64,000 bases of DNA. Source: Paenibacillus tundrae (GTDB lineage Bacteria > Bacillota > Bacilli > Paenibacillales > Paenibacillaceae). Made by a program: the position numbers and the translations under genes. Numbering within the stretch: position 1 is the stretch's first letter; the number at the start of each line of letters is the position of its first letter. Positions 54,126 through 63,063 of this stretch are shown here, piece after piece. The DNA lies in contig NZ_JAUSTI010000002.1 of NCBI RefSeq assembly GCF_030812775.1, positions 124,001 through 188,000 on the forward strand, read 5' to 3'. The notes below the pieces were generated by a model. The model saw only the letters and a program-made list of their open reading frames with translations. It had not been told where the DNA came from and did no database searches.

Positions 54126-54156
54126 AACATACACCCTAAGTCTGACCTAAGGTCAA
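54126..54156 (-). promoter_or_regulatory. MerR-type promoter with 19-base spacer and dyad
   Basis: TTGACC (54151-54156) and TATGTT (54126-54131) are separated by 19 bases on the minus strand, the hallmark of MerR-controlled promoters. The spacer carries the dyad ACCTTAGGTC-A-GACTTAGGGT (8 of 10). This implies autoregulation of the MerR-GNAT-hydrolase operon. Confidence 0.78.
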
Positions 54157-54184
54157 GGACTGAAATGCAAAAACAAACCAAAAA

Positions 54185-54239
54185 ACACCTTTAAGGAGCT
54201 TTCCCCCATCATTAGACAGGAAAATTCGCTTCAAGGTGT
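54185..54239 (-). terminator. Terminator of the right-hand cluster's last gene
   Basis: ACACCTT (54185-54191) and AAGGTGT (54233-54239) enclose further pairing (TTTTCC/GGGGAAA). The minus strand runs into T6 at 54180-54185. It ends the sensor kinase transcript. Confidence 0.75.
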
Positions 54240-54288
54240 CTTTCTTCATATTCATTTTTAGAGGTGATATCTTAGTTAAAGCGCTGGA

Positions 54289-55626
54289 TTAAAATGTGAG
54301 TTCATCGTCAGCTCGTAGCAAATTTGGAATTTGTACAATAAAATGCACCATGTCGTCTTCAAATTCAGGATATACAACTCCATTATATTTCGCGGCTATT
54401 TTCTGTACCGTTGTAAGACCAATGCCTTCGTGTAACGGCTTCGTTGAATATCCTGGATTGAAAATGTGTTTATAGCTACTTATTTCTTTGCTCGACCTAT
54501 TCGTTACTTTGATAACGCTTTTACCACTTCTTTTTAAAATCATAATTTGTATCCATCGATCCTTAGTAGGATGCTGCTCTACTTCATCAATTGCATTTTG
54601 CACGAGATTACCAATCATCTTATTGATATCACTTACCGTGCACGGGATGTGTGATAAATTATAGTAAACAAAAATTTCAAGTTTAATTCCTTTATGTGCC
54701 GCCACTTCTCTAAATGTACTCAATAAGGCACCCACTGCTGGATGATATAAAGGTAGCACTTCATTCAGATCACTAACCTCATCCACCATCGTCTGGACAT
54801 AATCTGTACATTCAGCATAACGTTTACCCTCAAGCATACCGAAAATTGCCTGTAGATGAAAATTAAAATCATGGCGCTGCGAACGAATTACCTGCATGAA
54901 GTTGAACATCTCTTCCTGATTTTGTTTGTCCATGATACTTTCTATTTTATCGTTAATATACAAAAAGAATATCTTAATAAAGTATATAAACAGAATGAAA
55001 ATAACAAATGTGAACGAAAACACCATCCACTGTTGAACCATAGGATATAAACGCAGATGATATAAACAGTATAGAATCCATATAAACATTATAGACAACG
55101 TAAATATGGCTGGAAATAAGCTATAAGCGACTTTTCTTGCTAAACTGCCTTCGGATATCAAGTGAATGTCTGCTCTATTGGAGAAAATTGACACCTTTCT
55201 GCTGTATATCGCCAAGCCTAATACGGCATACAATATTAAACCGATCAAGCTCGTATATACGTTATATTCACTTACCCCAGACTTCATAAAGTAACTTGAA
55301 ATCACTTCTCTCAAGAGTACATGAATTAGATATACAATGGAAGAAAGCAAGACCACAATAGAGGAGAATGAATACGATAGTTTAAAACACTTTTTGAACA
55401 AATAAACGAGAACTGCGAGAAGTCCTAATGTCCATAAAGAATATTCCTTGGGAAAAAATAGCTCTGAGCAGATCACAAGTAGGCTGATTGCTACAGAGCT
55501 GATTGTTAGTGGTTTGAGGCATTCCTTAGGATTGGTGCCGATTAGAGATAATGCAAATAAAAGTGAGACGAATATGACAACAGGATAAGCAGTAATACTC
55601 CAGATAGTTGAAAACGTGATGTTCAA
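54289..55626 (-). CDS. GHKL-type sensor kinase (AgrC/FsrC-like)
   Basis: A 445-residue membrane kinase with about six N-terminal membrane helices (to residue 220) and a cytoplasmic kinase half. The phospho-acceptor His region is SQRHDFNFHLQAIFGMLEGK. The ATPase domain has a N-box NLVQNAIDEVEQ and a terminal HEGIGLTTVQKIAAKYNG. This polytopic sensor with a GHKL ATPase is typical of peptide-sensing AgrC-type kinases. It starts with TTG. It pairs with the LytTR regulator upstream, and both close an operon of two exporter genes. Confidence 0.88.
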   Translation of the reverse strand: MNITFSTIWSITAYPVVIFVSLLFALSLIGTNPKECLKPLTISSVAISLLVICSELFFPKEYSLWTLGLLAVLVYLFKKCFKLSYSFSSIVVLLSSIVYLIHVLLREVISSYFMKSGVSEYNVYTSLIGLILYAVLGLAIYSRKVSIFSNRADIHLISEGSLARKVAYSLFPAIFTLSIMFIWILYCLYHLRLYPMVQQWMVFSFTFVIFILFIYFIKIFFLYINDKIESIMDKQNQEEMFNFMQVIRSQRHDFNFHLQAIFGMLEGKRYAECTDYVQTMVDEVSDLNEVLPLYHPAVGALLSTFREVAAHKGIKLEIFVYYNLSHIPCTVSDINKMIGNLVQNAIDEVEQHPTKDRWIQIMILKRSGKSVIKVTNRSSKEISSYKHIFNPGYSTKPLHEGIGLTTVQKIAAKYNGVVYPEFEDDMVHFIVQIPNLLRADDELTF

Positions 55627-55685
55627 GTCATTTCACCGCCAACACTTGCATAATTTCGATTCGTTTCATCGTGGTGCATCAATGT

Positions 55686-56429
55686 TTACCAAATTTTAAT
55701 TCCATTCTTGATTAATACCTGCTTGAGCTCATGGTGTTTATCCCTACTCAAAGGGATAATCTCGTCTACATCTTTTAACTGAACCGTATACGAACGTTTA
55801 AATTCGTCGGCGTGTATGCTTTTTATTTTATCAATCGGAATTAGAAAGGATTGATGGGTGCGAAAGAAATTATAATCACTGAAGATTGCCTCCAGCTTCT
55901 GCAATGAATCCGTTAATTTGAATTTCTCGCCTGTCTTGCAGAAGATGAAGACTTTACGTTCGATTTTTTCTAAATACAAGATATCATTCACATTAATAAT
56001 CTCTAGTCCACCCTCGGTATGAATGCCAATCTGGGTTCCCTTTTTGGATTGATCCTTGTAAGCCAGGTCTCTAACTCTGGTCAAAGCCTGTTCTAAGCGT
56101 AATAGATTGACTGGCTTCACAAGAAAGTCGATCGGCTGATATTCGTATCCATTTAACGCCAAGTCAACGTGACCGGTTATAAAAATAATCATTACATCCG
56201 GATATGCCACTTGAATATGACTAGCAAGCTTAAATCCATGAATGTCTTCCATTTCAATGTCTAAGAGAACTAAGTCGATCTTATTTCCTTGCAAAAACTT
56301 GATAACATCTGCACCATTTGAAGCTTCTCCTACAATAGTAACAAAACTAAATACCTCTAAAGATGATTTTAAAATATCCAGACTTATCTGCTCATCATCC
56401 ACAATCAGGATATTTAATTGTCGGTTCAT
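55686..56429 (-). CDS. LytTR-family response regulator (AgrA-like)
   Basis: A 247-residue regulator with a receiver domain (IVDDE, phospho-acceptor Asp near residue 57 in LVLLDIEMEDIHG, Lys in FLVKPVN) and a C-terminal LytTR DNA-binding domain (VNDILYLEKIERKVFIF and NFFRTHQSFLIPIDKI). With the GHKL kinase it forms an Agr-like signalling pair. Its targets would be promoters of the adjacent exporter or upstream genes; no clear LytTR site was identified. GGAG lies eight bases before the ATG. Confidence 0.92.
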   Translation of the reverse strand: MNRQLNILIVDDEQISLDILKSSLEVFSFVTIVGEASNGADVIKFLQGNKIDLVLLDIEMEDIHGFKLASHIQVAYPDVMIIFITGHVDLALNGYEYQPIDFLVKPVNLLRLEQALTRVRDLAYKDQSKKGTQIGIHTEGGLEIINVNDILYLEKIERKVFIFCKTGEKFKLTDSLQKLEAIFSDYNFFRTHQSFLIPIDKIKSIHADEFKRSYTVQLKDVDEIIPLSRDKHHELKQVLIKNGIKIW

Positions 56430-56478
56430 AAAATCATCTCCAATTCGTGCCTAGTTCATCGAAAAAGTAGCTCTAGCT

Positions 56479-58209
56479 TTAATTATAACCGAATTGCAAA
56501 TCAAAATATTTACGATACAGAGAATTTTCTTTATGATATAGCTCCTCATGTATACCGATGTCTTGAATCTGACCACCAGCTATAACAATAATGTTGTCGG
56601 CGTTTTTGACCGTTTGAATATTATGGGCTACAACAATCGTTGTTCTTCCCTTCATCAGATTATTCAAAGCTTTCTGCACTTCCACCTCATTATGGGCATC
56701 CAAATTACTTGTTGCTTCATCAAGGAGTAAGTAATCTGGATCTTTGATCACGGTTCTTGCAATCGCAACTCTCTGACGTTCACCACCTGATAATTTTGAT
56801 CCGTACTCACCTACATCCGTATCATAACCATCTGGTAATTTCATTATAAAATCGTGGGCATTCGCTAGTTTCGCTGCTCTAATCACTTCCTCTTCCTTGG
56901 CTTCACGATGTAGACCATAAACAATGTTATCCCTAATCGATCCCGCAAGGAGGGGGCTGCTTTGCGCAACGTATCCCATTGCGTTCCTCCACTCGTCCAT
57001 ATTAATATCATCAACCGGGGTGTTACCAAACATAATCCGGCCAGAGTTGGGTTCATAGAAACGCTCTAACATATTCAGAATTGTCGTTTTTCCTGATCCA
57101 CTTGGCCCAATAATAGCCGTCACCTCTCCTTTAGGAATGTTAAAATTCAGATTGGAGAGAACCTCTTGTTGACCATAGCGAAAGGAGACTCCTTCGAAGC
57201 GGATATCTTCGTCAGGCAAGGCAAATGATTTTTTTCTTGCGAGCTCTTCATTCTCCACTTCTAAAATCTCACTTACTTTAGCAGTAGCACCCTGTGCCTC
57301 TTTGGAAAATCTGAAGAACATCACAAATTGTGTAGCATACAAGGAGATCGATTGTGAATACATAAACATCGTAATAAGACTTGCCATATCCAGTTGCCCT
57401 CTATTTACAAGGACGCCACCATAGATCAATATTATAGCCTGACAATACGACTGAATGGAATACATCGCAGGCTCAGAGATTAAGCTAACTTTAGCTTTAT
57501 AGATCTGTGCTTTATAATGTTCCATTGCTACTTCGTATCCTTGCTGCAACTCTAACTCTTCTGTACCCGAGGATTTAACTTGGCGAATATTGGTTAATCT
57601 CTCTGTAACAAAGTTAGTGAAGTTAGCATATCGTTCCTGCATTTTATGCTGTGCTTTGAAATAAAATCGACCGATTGTAAAAGCAATTAGGATTACCCAA
57701 GGAATCACGACAGACAATGCAAGAACCATGGCAGAACTCATGTCAAAAATCGTCTTAAGAATCAGAAACAACCCGTATACAATATTAACAAGTGTAAATA
57801 AGAAAGTAATCGTATAACTAATCTGAGACGTATCACTTGTGACACGGCTAGTTAGTGAGGTTGGATTGAGCTTGTTAAAAAATGAAATCGGCATTTTAAT
57901 AAATTTAGTCCATACTAGATTTTGAATCTTGCGATCTGTTGTGAGTTCGATCCATGATGCAAATATGCTTGTGGGAACATTGATAATGGTTAAAAGTAGG
58001 GATACTCCAATATAGGTTGTAACGATTTGCCGATCAAATATTTCCCCGCCCATAATGTTTCCAGCTAATTGAGGTAACTTAACAGATACTGTTGTTAAAG
58101 CAAAACTGAATAGAAGATTGAGTATATACCATTTCCACGGTAGCTTGGATTTAATGATTAGTTTGAAAAATGGACCCCATTTTTGCTTTTCGACTTCGTT
58201 GATTTGCAT
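56479..58209 (-). CDS. ABC transporter half-subunit with fused ATPase (exporter 2)
   Basis: A 576-residue type-I exporter half with six membrane helices (residues 25-310) and an ATPase domain. The motifs are Walker A GPSGSGKTT, signature LSGGERQRVAIAR and Walker B YLLLDEATSNLD. There is no N-terminal C39 peptidase. It is 29 bases after the other half-subunit gene, and the pair probably forms a heterodimer exporting a peptide or lipid. AAAGGAGG precedes the ATG. Confidence 0.92.
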   Translation of the reverse strand: MQINEVEKQKWGPFFKLIIKSKLPWKWYILNLLFSFALTTVSVKLPQLAGNIMGGEIFDRQIVTTYIGVSLLLTIINVPTSIFASWIELTTDRKIQNLVWTKFIKMPISFFNKLNPTSLTSRVTSDTSQISYTITFLFTLVNIVYGLFLILKTIFDMSSAMVLALSVVIPWVILIAFTIGRFYFKAQHKMQERYANFTNFVTERLTNIRQVKSSGTEELELQQGYEVAMEHYKAQIYKAKVSLISEPAMYSIQSYCQAIILIYGGVLVNRGQLDMASLITMFMYSQSISLYATQFVMFFRFSKEAQGATAKVSEILEVENEELARKKSFALPDEDIRFEGVSFRYGQQEVLSNLNFNIPKGEVTAIIGPSGSGKTTILNMLERFYEPNSGRIMFGNTPVDDINMDEWRNAMGYVAQSSPLLAGSIRDNIVYGLHREAKEEEVIRAAKLANAHDFIMKLPDGYDTDVGEYGSKLSGGERQRVAIARTVIKDPDYLLLDEATSNLDAHNEVEVQKALNNLMKGRTTIVVAHNIQTVKNADNIIVIAGGQIQDIGIHEELYHKENSLYRKYFDLQFGYN

Positions 58210-58238
58210 ACTATTACCTCCTTTCGTTCACGTAAGTT

Positions 58239-60014
58239 TTATGCATCAAACTGTAATTCGACTAATTTCTTGTACAGTTTATTGTTTTCTAGTAACTCTT
58301 CATGACTGCCTATACCATTAATCTCCCCATCTTCTAAGACAAGGATCTGGTCTGCGTCTTTAACCGTGGATAAACGATGTGCAATGATTACCGTTGTTCG
58401 TCCAACCGCTAGCTCCTTCAGAGATTGATCGACGATAAATTCGGATTCGGCATCCAGGCTTGAAGTTACTTCATCAAAAAGTAAAAAAGGAGGATTTTTT
58501 AAAATAACCCTTGCTATAGCAATTCTTCGTCTCTGACCTCCGGATAGCTTAGAGCCATTCTCTCCAACCGGAGTATCGAAGCCTTGCTCAGAGGATTGAA
58601 TAAAATCTAGCGCACAGGCTGCTGAAGCTGCTTTTTCAATTTCCTGCATACTTACTGTTCTGTCCACACCGTACATAATGTTGTCGCGAATCGTTCCAGA
58701 AAATAACTGTGTATCTTGTGCTACATGACCAAAAGCTTTTCTCCACTCTTGCAGTTTGTAATTGTTAATGGCACTTCTACCAAACTGGATCTCACCAGAG
58801 TTAGGTTCATAGAACCGCATTAACAAATTGAAGATGGTTGACTTACCAGCACCACTTGGCCCTACAATCGCGGTAATCTTACCATGTGGGATGGTAAAGT
58901 TCATATTTTTAATAATTTCTTTTTCTGCATATCGGAAAGAAACATTTTTAAACGAAATATCTTCATTTTTCGGTTCGAAAGATAACGCTCGATTATATTC
59001 CTCCATTGGCTCCAGCGTAATTTCTGTAATACGTCTTACTGCTCCTTGGCCTCTTTTCACAAGAACCCAGTTTCCCATAAGAATAGATACCGACGTTAAA
59101 AGACCTTCTGCGTAAAGATAAAAAGCAATCCAAATATCAATGGTGATGATCTCTCGTGAGATTAAATAGATCCCTAAAAGGATAATAATGATGGTTTGCA
59201 AAACTCTCACGAGGTTATTAAACAATCCAAAAAGATGCCCGAAAATTTGAAATATAAAGTTAACTTTAAATAATTCTTTAATATAGCCTTTCCCTCTTTT
59301 TTCTTCCTTTCTCTCATTCACAAAAGACTTAACAAGTGGAATATTCACTAAAATCTCAGATATGAATCCTGTTAATTTGGCAAGCTTTGCTTGAATTTTA
59401 ACATTGTACTTAAAGTTAATACGTCCATTTAAAATCCCGATTCCGATGGATACAAATAAAATGCCTACTTGTGCCGCAGCTAATCGCCAATCATAGCTAA
59501 ATAGAATGAGGAATGCGCCTACGATTCCGTAAACTGAAGACAGTATATTGCCGATCCCGTAAGCTAATAGGTCGCTCAATTTTGTTGTATCATCAGTCGT
59601 ACGGCTGATCATGTCTTTCGCATTGCTTTTATCAAAATACGGGATGGGTAGCACAATTAAAGCTTTCAAGATTAATTTACGAAAACTCAAGGTTACTTTG
59701 GCTGAGGCTACATTCGCCAGAAATTGTCGTACAGCTGTAAATATAGCTTGTCCTAGAACGACCAGGATACTGCCAACGATGATGGGTCTACTTATATCAC
59801 CTGCAGTGATTTTTTGAGCATATTGGGGGAATAAGAGACTAAGTTGGGCGGATGCGAGACCTACAACGGTAGATAAGATAATCCAGAAATAAGGAAGCTT
59901 CGCTTGAATTAATAATTTGAAAAATGGCTTCCATATACCACGTTTACCACTTTCATCGGGTTGAACTGACCCAAGGGGATTGGGTGCCTGAACAGAGGTG
60001 GGGCTCTCCGTCAT
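58239..60014 (-). CDS. ABC transporter half-subunit with fused ATPase (exporter 1)
   Basis: A 591-residue type-I exporter half with six membrane helices and an ATPase domain. The motifs are Walker A GPSGAGKST, signature LSGGQRRRIAIAR and Walker B FLLFDEVTSSLD. The catalytic Glu is present. The N-terminal 30 residues are hydrophilic and lack a peptidase domain. GAAGGAGG precedes the ATG. A terminator upstream separates it from the thioredoxin gene, so exporter 1, exporter 2, the regulator and the kinase form one unit. Confidence 0.92.
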   Translation of the reverse strand: MTESPTSVQAPNPLGSVQPDESGKRGIWKPFFKLLIQAKLPYFWIILSTVVGLASAQLSLLFPQYAQKITAGDISRPIIVGSILVVLGQAIFTAVRQFLANVASAKVTLSFRKLILKALIVLPIPYFDKSNAKDMISRTTDDTTKLSDLLAYGIGNILSSVYGIVGAFLILFSYDWRLAAAQVGILFVSIGIGILNGRINFKYNVKIQAKLAKLTGFISEILVNIPLVKSFVNERKEEKRGKGYIKELFKVNFIFQIFGHLFGLFNNLVRVLQTIIIILLGIYLISREIITIDIWIAFYLYAEGLLTSVSILMGNWVLVKRGQGAVRRITEITLEPMEEYNRALSFEPKNEDISFKNVSFRYAEKEIIKNMNFTIPHGKITAIVGPSGAGKSTIFNLLMRFYEPNSGEIQFGRSAINNYKLQEWRKAFGHVAQDTQLFSGTIRDNIMYGVDRTVSMQEIEKAASAACALDFIQSSEQGFDTPVGENGSKLSGGQRRRIAIARVILKNPPFLLFDEVTSSLDAESEFIVDQSLKELAVGRTTVIIAHRLSTVKDADQILVLEDGEINGIGSHEELLENNKLYKKLVELQFDA

Positions 60015-60094
60015 AAGTTGACCTCCTTCTAGAACTACGTTTAACTAACATCAAATGTACTTATTATTCAAATGGTAATACTCGGGTTAATTTT

Positions 60095-60167
60095 AAAAAA
60101 ACTCATAGACTGATCTCGTTGTATGAATGTTCGTGTGATGACTTCTACATCAAATCAGGCTATGAGT
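60095..60167 (-). terminator. Terminator between thioredoxin and exporter genes
   Basis: Arms at 60101-60114 and 60154-60167 match at 13 of 14 positions around a 39-base loop that has its own small hairpin. T7 follows on the minus strand (60095-60101). Confidence 0.7.
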
Positions 60168-60175
60168 GGCTTGTA

Positions 60176-60490
60176 TTAATACATGTATTTACCTACGATT
60201 TCTTTCATTTCATTTAACGGTATAAAGCCAAGTTTTTTCTCTAATACTTCTCCATCCTTCATGAAGAATACAGTAGGTACGCTAGTAATACCCTGTTGCT
60301 CAATAATATTCTCCGTCTCATCGATCTTAAGCTTCACAATATTGATAAATGGAGCTTCAAAATCAAGCTCTTCCAATGTTCTTTCTAACGTTTTACAAGG
60401 AGCACAATTAGATCCATAAAAATCAACAATGACAAAGCCTTCTTTGGTTGCATTCTCAAATTCATTCTCTTTAATTTCAGTAATCGCCAT
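60176..60490 (-). CDS. Thioredoxin-like protein with CAPC active site
   Basis: A 104-residue thioredoxin-fold protein with the redox motif NCAPC (Cys29 and Cys32) in place of WCGPC, and the cis-Pro in TSVPTVFF. It is cytoplasmic with no signal peptide. The Trp normally before the first Cys is absent, which alters redox behaviour. It is encoded beside a PLP thiol enzyme, an isomerase and a peptidase, consistent with handling thiols or disulfides of a peptide product. The ATG at 60490 has AGGGAGG upstream. Confidence 0.9.
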   Translation of the reverse strand: MAITEIKENEFENATKEGFVIVDFYGSNCAPCKTLERTLEELDFEAPFINIVKLKIDETENIIEQQGITSVPTVFFMKDGEVLEKKLGFIPLNEMKEIVGKYMY

Positions 60491-60537
60491 GTCTCTTTCC
60501 TCCCTCAAACTTTTACAATCTCTTATCAATTTATTTT

Positions 60538-60565
60538 ATTTTAATACTTTTCTTCCGTTTTTCAA
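60538..60565 (-). promoter_or_regulatory. Promoter of thioredoxin gene
   Basis: TTGAAA (60560-60565) and TAAAAT (60538-60543) with a 16-base spacer on the minus strand, in the 209-base gap between the PLP enzyme gene and the thioredoxin gene. Confidence 0.5.
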
Positions 60566-60699
60566 TCCATTATGTGCATTACGGCTATTATCGTGTTTAT
60601 CACAACCAAATTCGGGATAATTGGGAACGGAAACGGTACAAAAACCTTACACAATCAGTCATTAATTCATTTATAATTATTCATATCTCTGCATGTTGC

Positions 60700-61896
60700 T
60701 CAATACAGTTGATCAAGCGCCTGCTTCAAGTCATCGATAATATCTTCCACATCTTCTAATCCTGTGGATAAGCGGATCAGACCATCCGTTATGTTAAACG
60801 TGTTTCGATCTTCTTCAGCAATTGAAGAATGTGTCATAGAAGCAGGATGCTGTACGAGTGTTTCTGGATCACCTAAACTAAATGAAATCATAGCAAGTTG
60901 TAATGCGTTTATTAAGCGTCTGGCCTTGTCAAATCCACCCTTTACTTCGAAGGAGACAATACCGCCCATACCTATCATTTGCTGTTTGGCTAAATGATGC
61001 TGAGGATGTGAGTGTAGACCCGGATAGTGTACCTTTTGAATCAACGGATGGTCTGCGAGAAATTCAGCAATCTTTGCTGTACTATGGCAGTGCTGTTTCA
61101 TTCTTAAACCAAGCGTTTTTAACCCACGCAATATCAAGAATGCATCCCACGCACTCAGATGTTGTCCTAAGTCACCTACCATGTTCTTTCGCATCCAGTT
61201 AATCTCTTTTGTTTTGCCTGCGATGAATCCAGCTATGACGTCCCCATGCCCGTTCAGATACTTTGTCGCACTATAGACAACAACGTCAGCCCCTAATTCA
61301 AGTGGCCTCTGTAAATAAGGGGTCATAAAGGTATTATCAACAATAACCGTTATCTCGTACTTATGTGCTAAATTGGACAGACCTCTGATATCTAAAACGG
61401 TCAAACAAGGATTAGAAGGTGTTTCGAGGTAAAGAACTTTGGTATTCGAACGTATGGCACGTTCTACAGCGTTCAGGTCTGTACAATCAACAAACTCCGT
61501 TTGGATTCCATAGCGTGGCGCGAGATGATGAAGGAACTTATACGTCCCTCCATAAATATCTCGTGTGCATAGTACATGGTCTCCTTGTTTTAAATAGGTT
61601 AGAAGTGCACTTGAGATGGCTGCCATACCACTACTTACTCCCAGTGCTGATTCTGCTCTCTCCAGGTGAGCTATTTTCTCTTCTAATATCTTCACCGTGG
61701 GGTTCCCGTACCGGCCGTAATAGGTTCCTGCTTGTTCTCCATTAACACAAGAAGAAGCAGCTTCGACTGTTGGAAATGCATATGCAACTGCCGGGACGAC
61801 AGCCGATACAACTGCACCCGATTTTTCACAAGGTTCCTGAGCGGTATGAATAATAGCTGTGTCTATACGCCAATTGTTATCATATTGTTTCGCCAC
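60700..61896 (-). CDS. Cystathionine gamma-synthase/lyase-like PLP enzyme
   Basis: A 398-residue Cys/Met-metabolism PLP enzyme. Motifs are GTYYGRYGNPTVKILEEKIA near the N-terminus, SSGMAAISSALL, LETPSNPCLTV, and the PLP lysine in YSATKYLNGHGDVIAG. The C-terminal LIRLSTGLEDVEDIIDDL is typical. Members perform gamma- or beta-elimination or replacement at sulfur amino acids and can release methanethiol or H2S. It follows the trigger-factor-like gene by 59 bases. The start is uncertain; the GTG at 61896 has a G-rich upstream stretch. Confidence 0.88.
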   Translation of the reverse strand: MAKQYDNNWRIDTAIIHTAQEPCEKSGAVVSAVVPAVAYAFPTVEAASSCVNGEQAGTYYGRYGNPTVKILEEKIAHLERAESALGVSSGMAAISSALLTYLKQGDHVLCTRDIYGGTYKFLHHLAPRYGIQTEFVDCTDLNAVERAIRSNTKVLYLETPSNPCLTVLDIRGLSNLAHKYEITVIVDNTFMTPYLQRPLELGADVVVYSATKYLNGHGDVIAGFIAGKTKEINWMRKNMVGDLGQHLSAWDAFLILRGLKTLGLRMKQHCHSTAKIAEFLADHPLIQKVHYPGLHSHPQHHLAKQQMIGMGGIVSFEVKGGFDKARRLINALQLAMISFSLGDPETLVQHPASMTHSSIAEEDRNTFNITDGLIRLSTGLEDVEDIIDDLKQALDQLY

Positions 61897-61955
61897 AATC
61901 ACCGCCACCCCCATTCATTAAGAATCCAGAAAGATTGATTAACGCTCTATACTCA

Positions 61956-62882
61956 TTAGTCATGAAGTTCAATTCTTTTTTTACACAGATTCAGTACATA
62001 ATTGTAATAGTGCATTTTGTACTGTTGTTGGAGGTAATCTTCAAACGAATAGCTTTTCTTCAATTCCTCTACGGGTTGATCGGCTTTATTCGCCATTTCT
62101 TTTATATCTTTTTCATACGTTTCTAGATTGAATTCATTGGCACCCGTAGCATCAAAAGATTGACCCAGCAGCATTTCTTGTATACCTCTTGTTAGCGATT
62201 TCCGAACATAAGCTTCACTTTCCTCTAACGATGGATTTTCAAGCTCTACAGAAGCATATTTCACAATATAGTCCTCATAACTCGAGTTCTCCCGGGCTGC
62301 GTGTTCTCGTACGTTTTGAAGTTTATGGGCTATATCTTCCTCGCTCATGTCGAATTCTGATCCGTCGATACCTGCTTTAATCCAAGCTTGTGCAATTTTA
62401 AATACATTCTGCTTTTTCAATTGCTCGGAGAAATCATGATATAAATGAGCTTTGTACTCCTTGATCGTATGAACATGCTCTATATTCAGGCCTTCAATGA
62501 ATTCATCTGTTACCTCGGGTACAATTTTTCTTTGAGCATTTACTACTTTTAGGGTTGTTTCCTCTCCATCTATGCTAATGCGCTTAACTTCCCCTATTTT
62601 CATTCCAACAACATGCTCTTCAATACGTTTGTTAAAACCAATGCCTACGGAAACCTGTACATTACTTTTATTCAGATCGGTGTTGTCACTTTCGATATCC
62701 ACTGTAACAATGTCACCTGAAACAATTGGATCAGATGACTCAATCAAAACTACATGTTTCTTTGCCACAAATGAGATCGCATCTTCAACCTGGGATTCAA
62801 TTTTTTCATGTTGAATGGATAGCTCCTCAGGTATGATAAATGTACTAAAATCATATCTATTTAATAATTTTGATTTTAACAA
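61956..62882 (-). CDS. Trigger-factor-like peptidyl-prolyl isomerase
   Basis: A 308-residue protein with the trigger factor plan minus the ribosome-binding N-terminal domain. An FKBP-like section (SGDIVTVDIES, VSVGIGFNKRIEEHVVG and MKIGEVKRIS, about residues 55-110) is followed by a helical C-terminal domain (PEVTDEFIEGLNIEHV to YNYVLNLCKKRIE) that resembles the trigger factor substrate cradle. It may fold or hold a peptide product. The start is a TTG with AAGGAG eight bases upstream. Confidence 0.82.
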   Translation of the reverse strand: MLKSKLLNRYDFSTFIIPEELSIQHEKIESQVEDAISFVAKKHVVLIESSDPIVSGDIVTVDIESDNTDLNKSNVQVSVGIGFNKRIEEHVVGMKIGEVKRISIDGEETTLKVVNAQRKIVPEVTDEFIEGLNIEHVHTIKEYKAHLYHDFSEQLKKQNVFKIAQAWIKAGIDGSEFDMSEEDIAHKLQNVREHAARENSSYEDYIVKYASVELENPSLEESEAYVRKSLTRGIQEMLLGQSFDATGANEFNLETYEKDIKEMANKADQPVEELKKSYSFEDYLQQQYKMHYYNYVLNLCKKRIELHD

Positions 62883-62940
62883 TCTAGTCACTCCTTTATT
62901 ATTATCATGGTTTAGCTACCATAAAGTTTCACATATAAAA

Positions 62941-62986
62941 GAATCTAAAATATACAAGATACTTGAACACCTGTATATTCTAGATC
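62941..62986 (-). terminator. Terminator between peptidase and isomerase genes
   Basis: Arms 62941-62958 and 62970-62986 pair with few mismatches. The minus strand continues TTTTATATG. It separates the M16-type gene from the downstream genes. Confidence 0.65.
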
Positions 62987-63063
62987 TTTTACTTGGTTAA
63001 GAATTGTTAGCCGCTAGACACACAGAATGTATCTCTTATTACTGACGTATTTATCCGAAAGCG

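Noticed and set aside
61419..61745. 108-codon plus-strand frame
   Set aside because: Antisense shadow of the PLP enzyme gene, which has clear family motifs.
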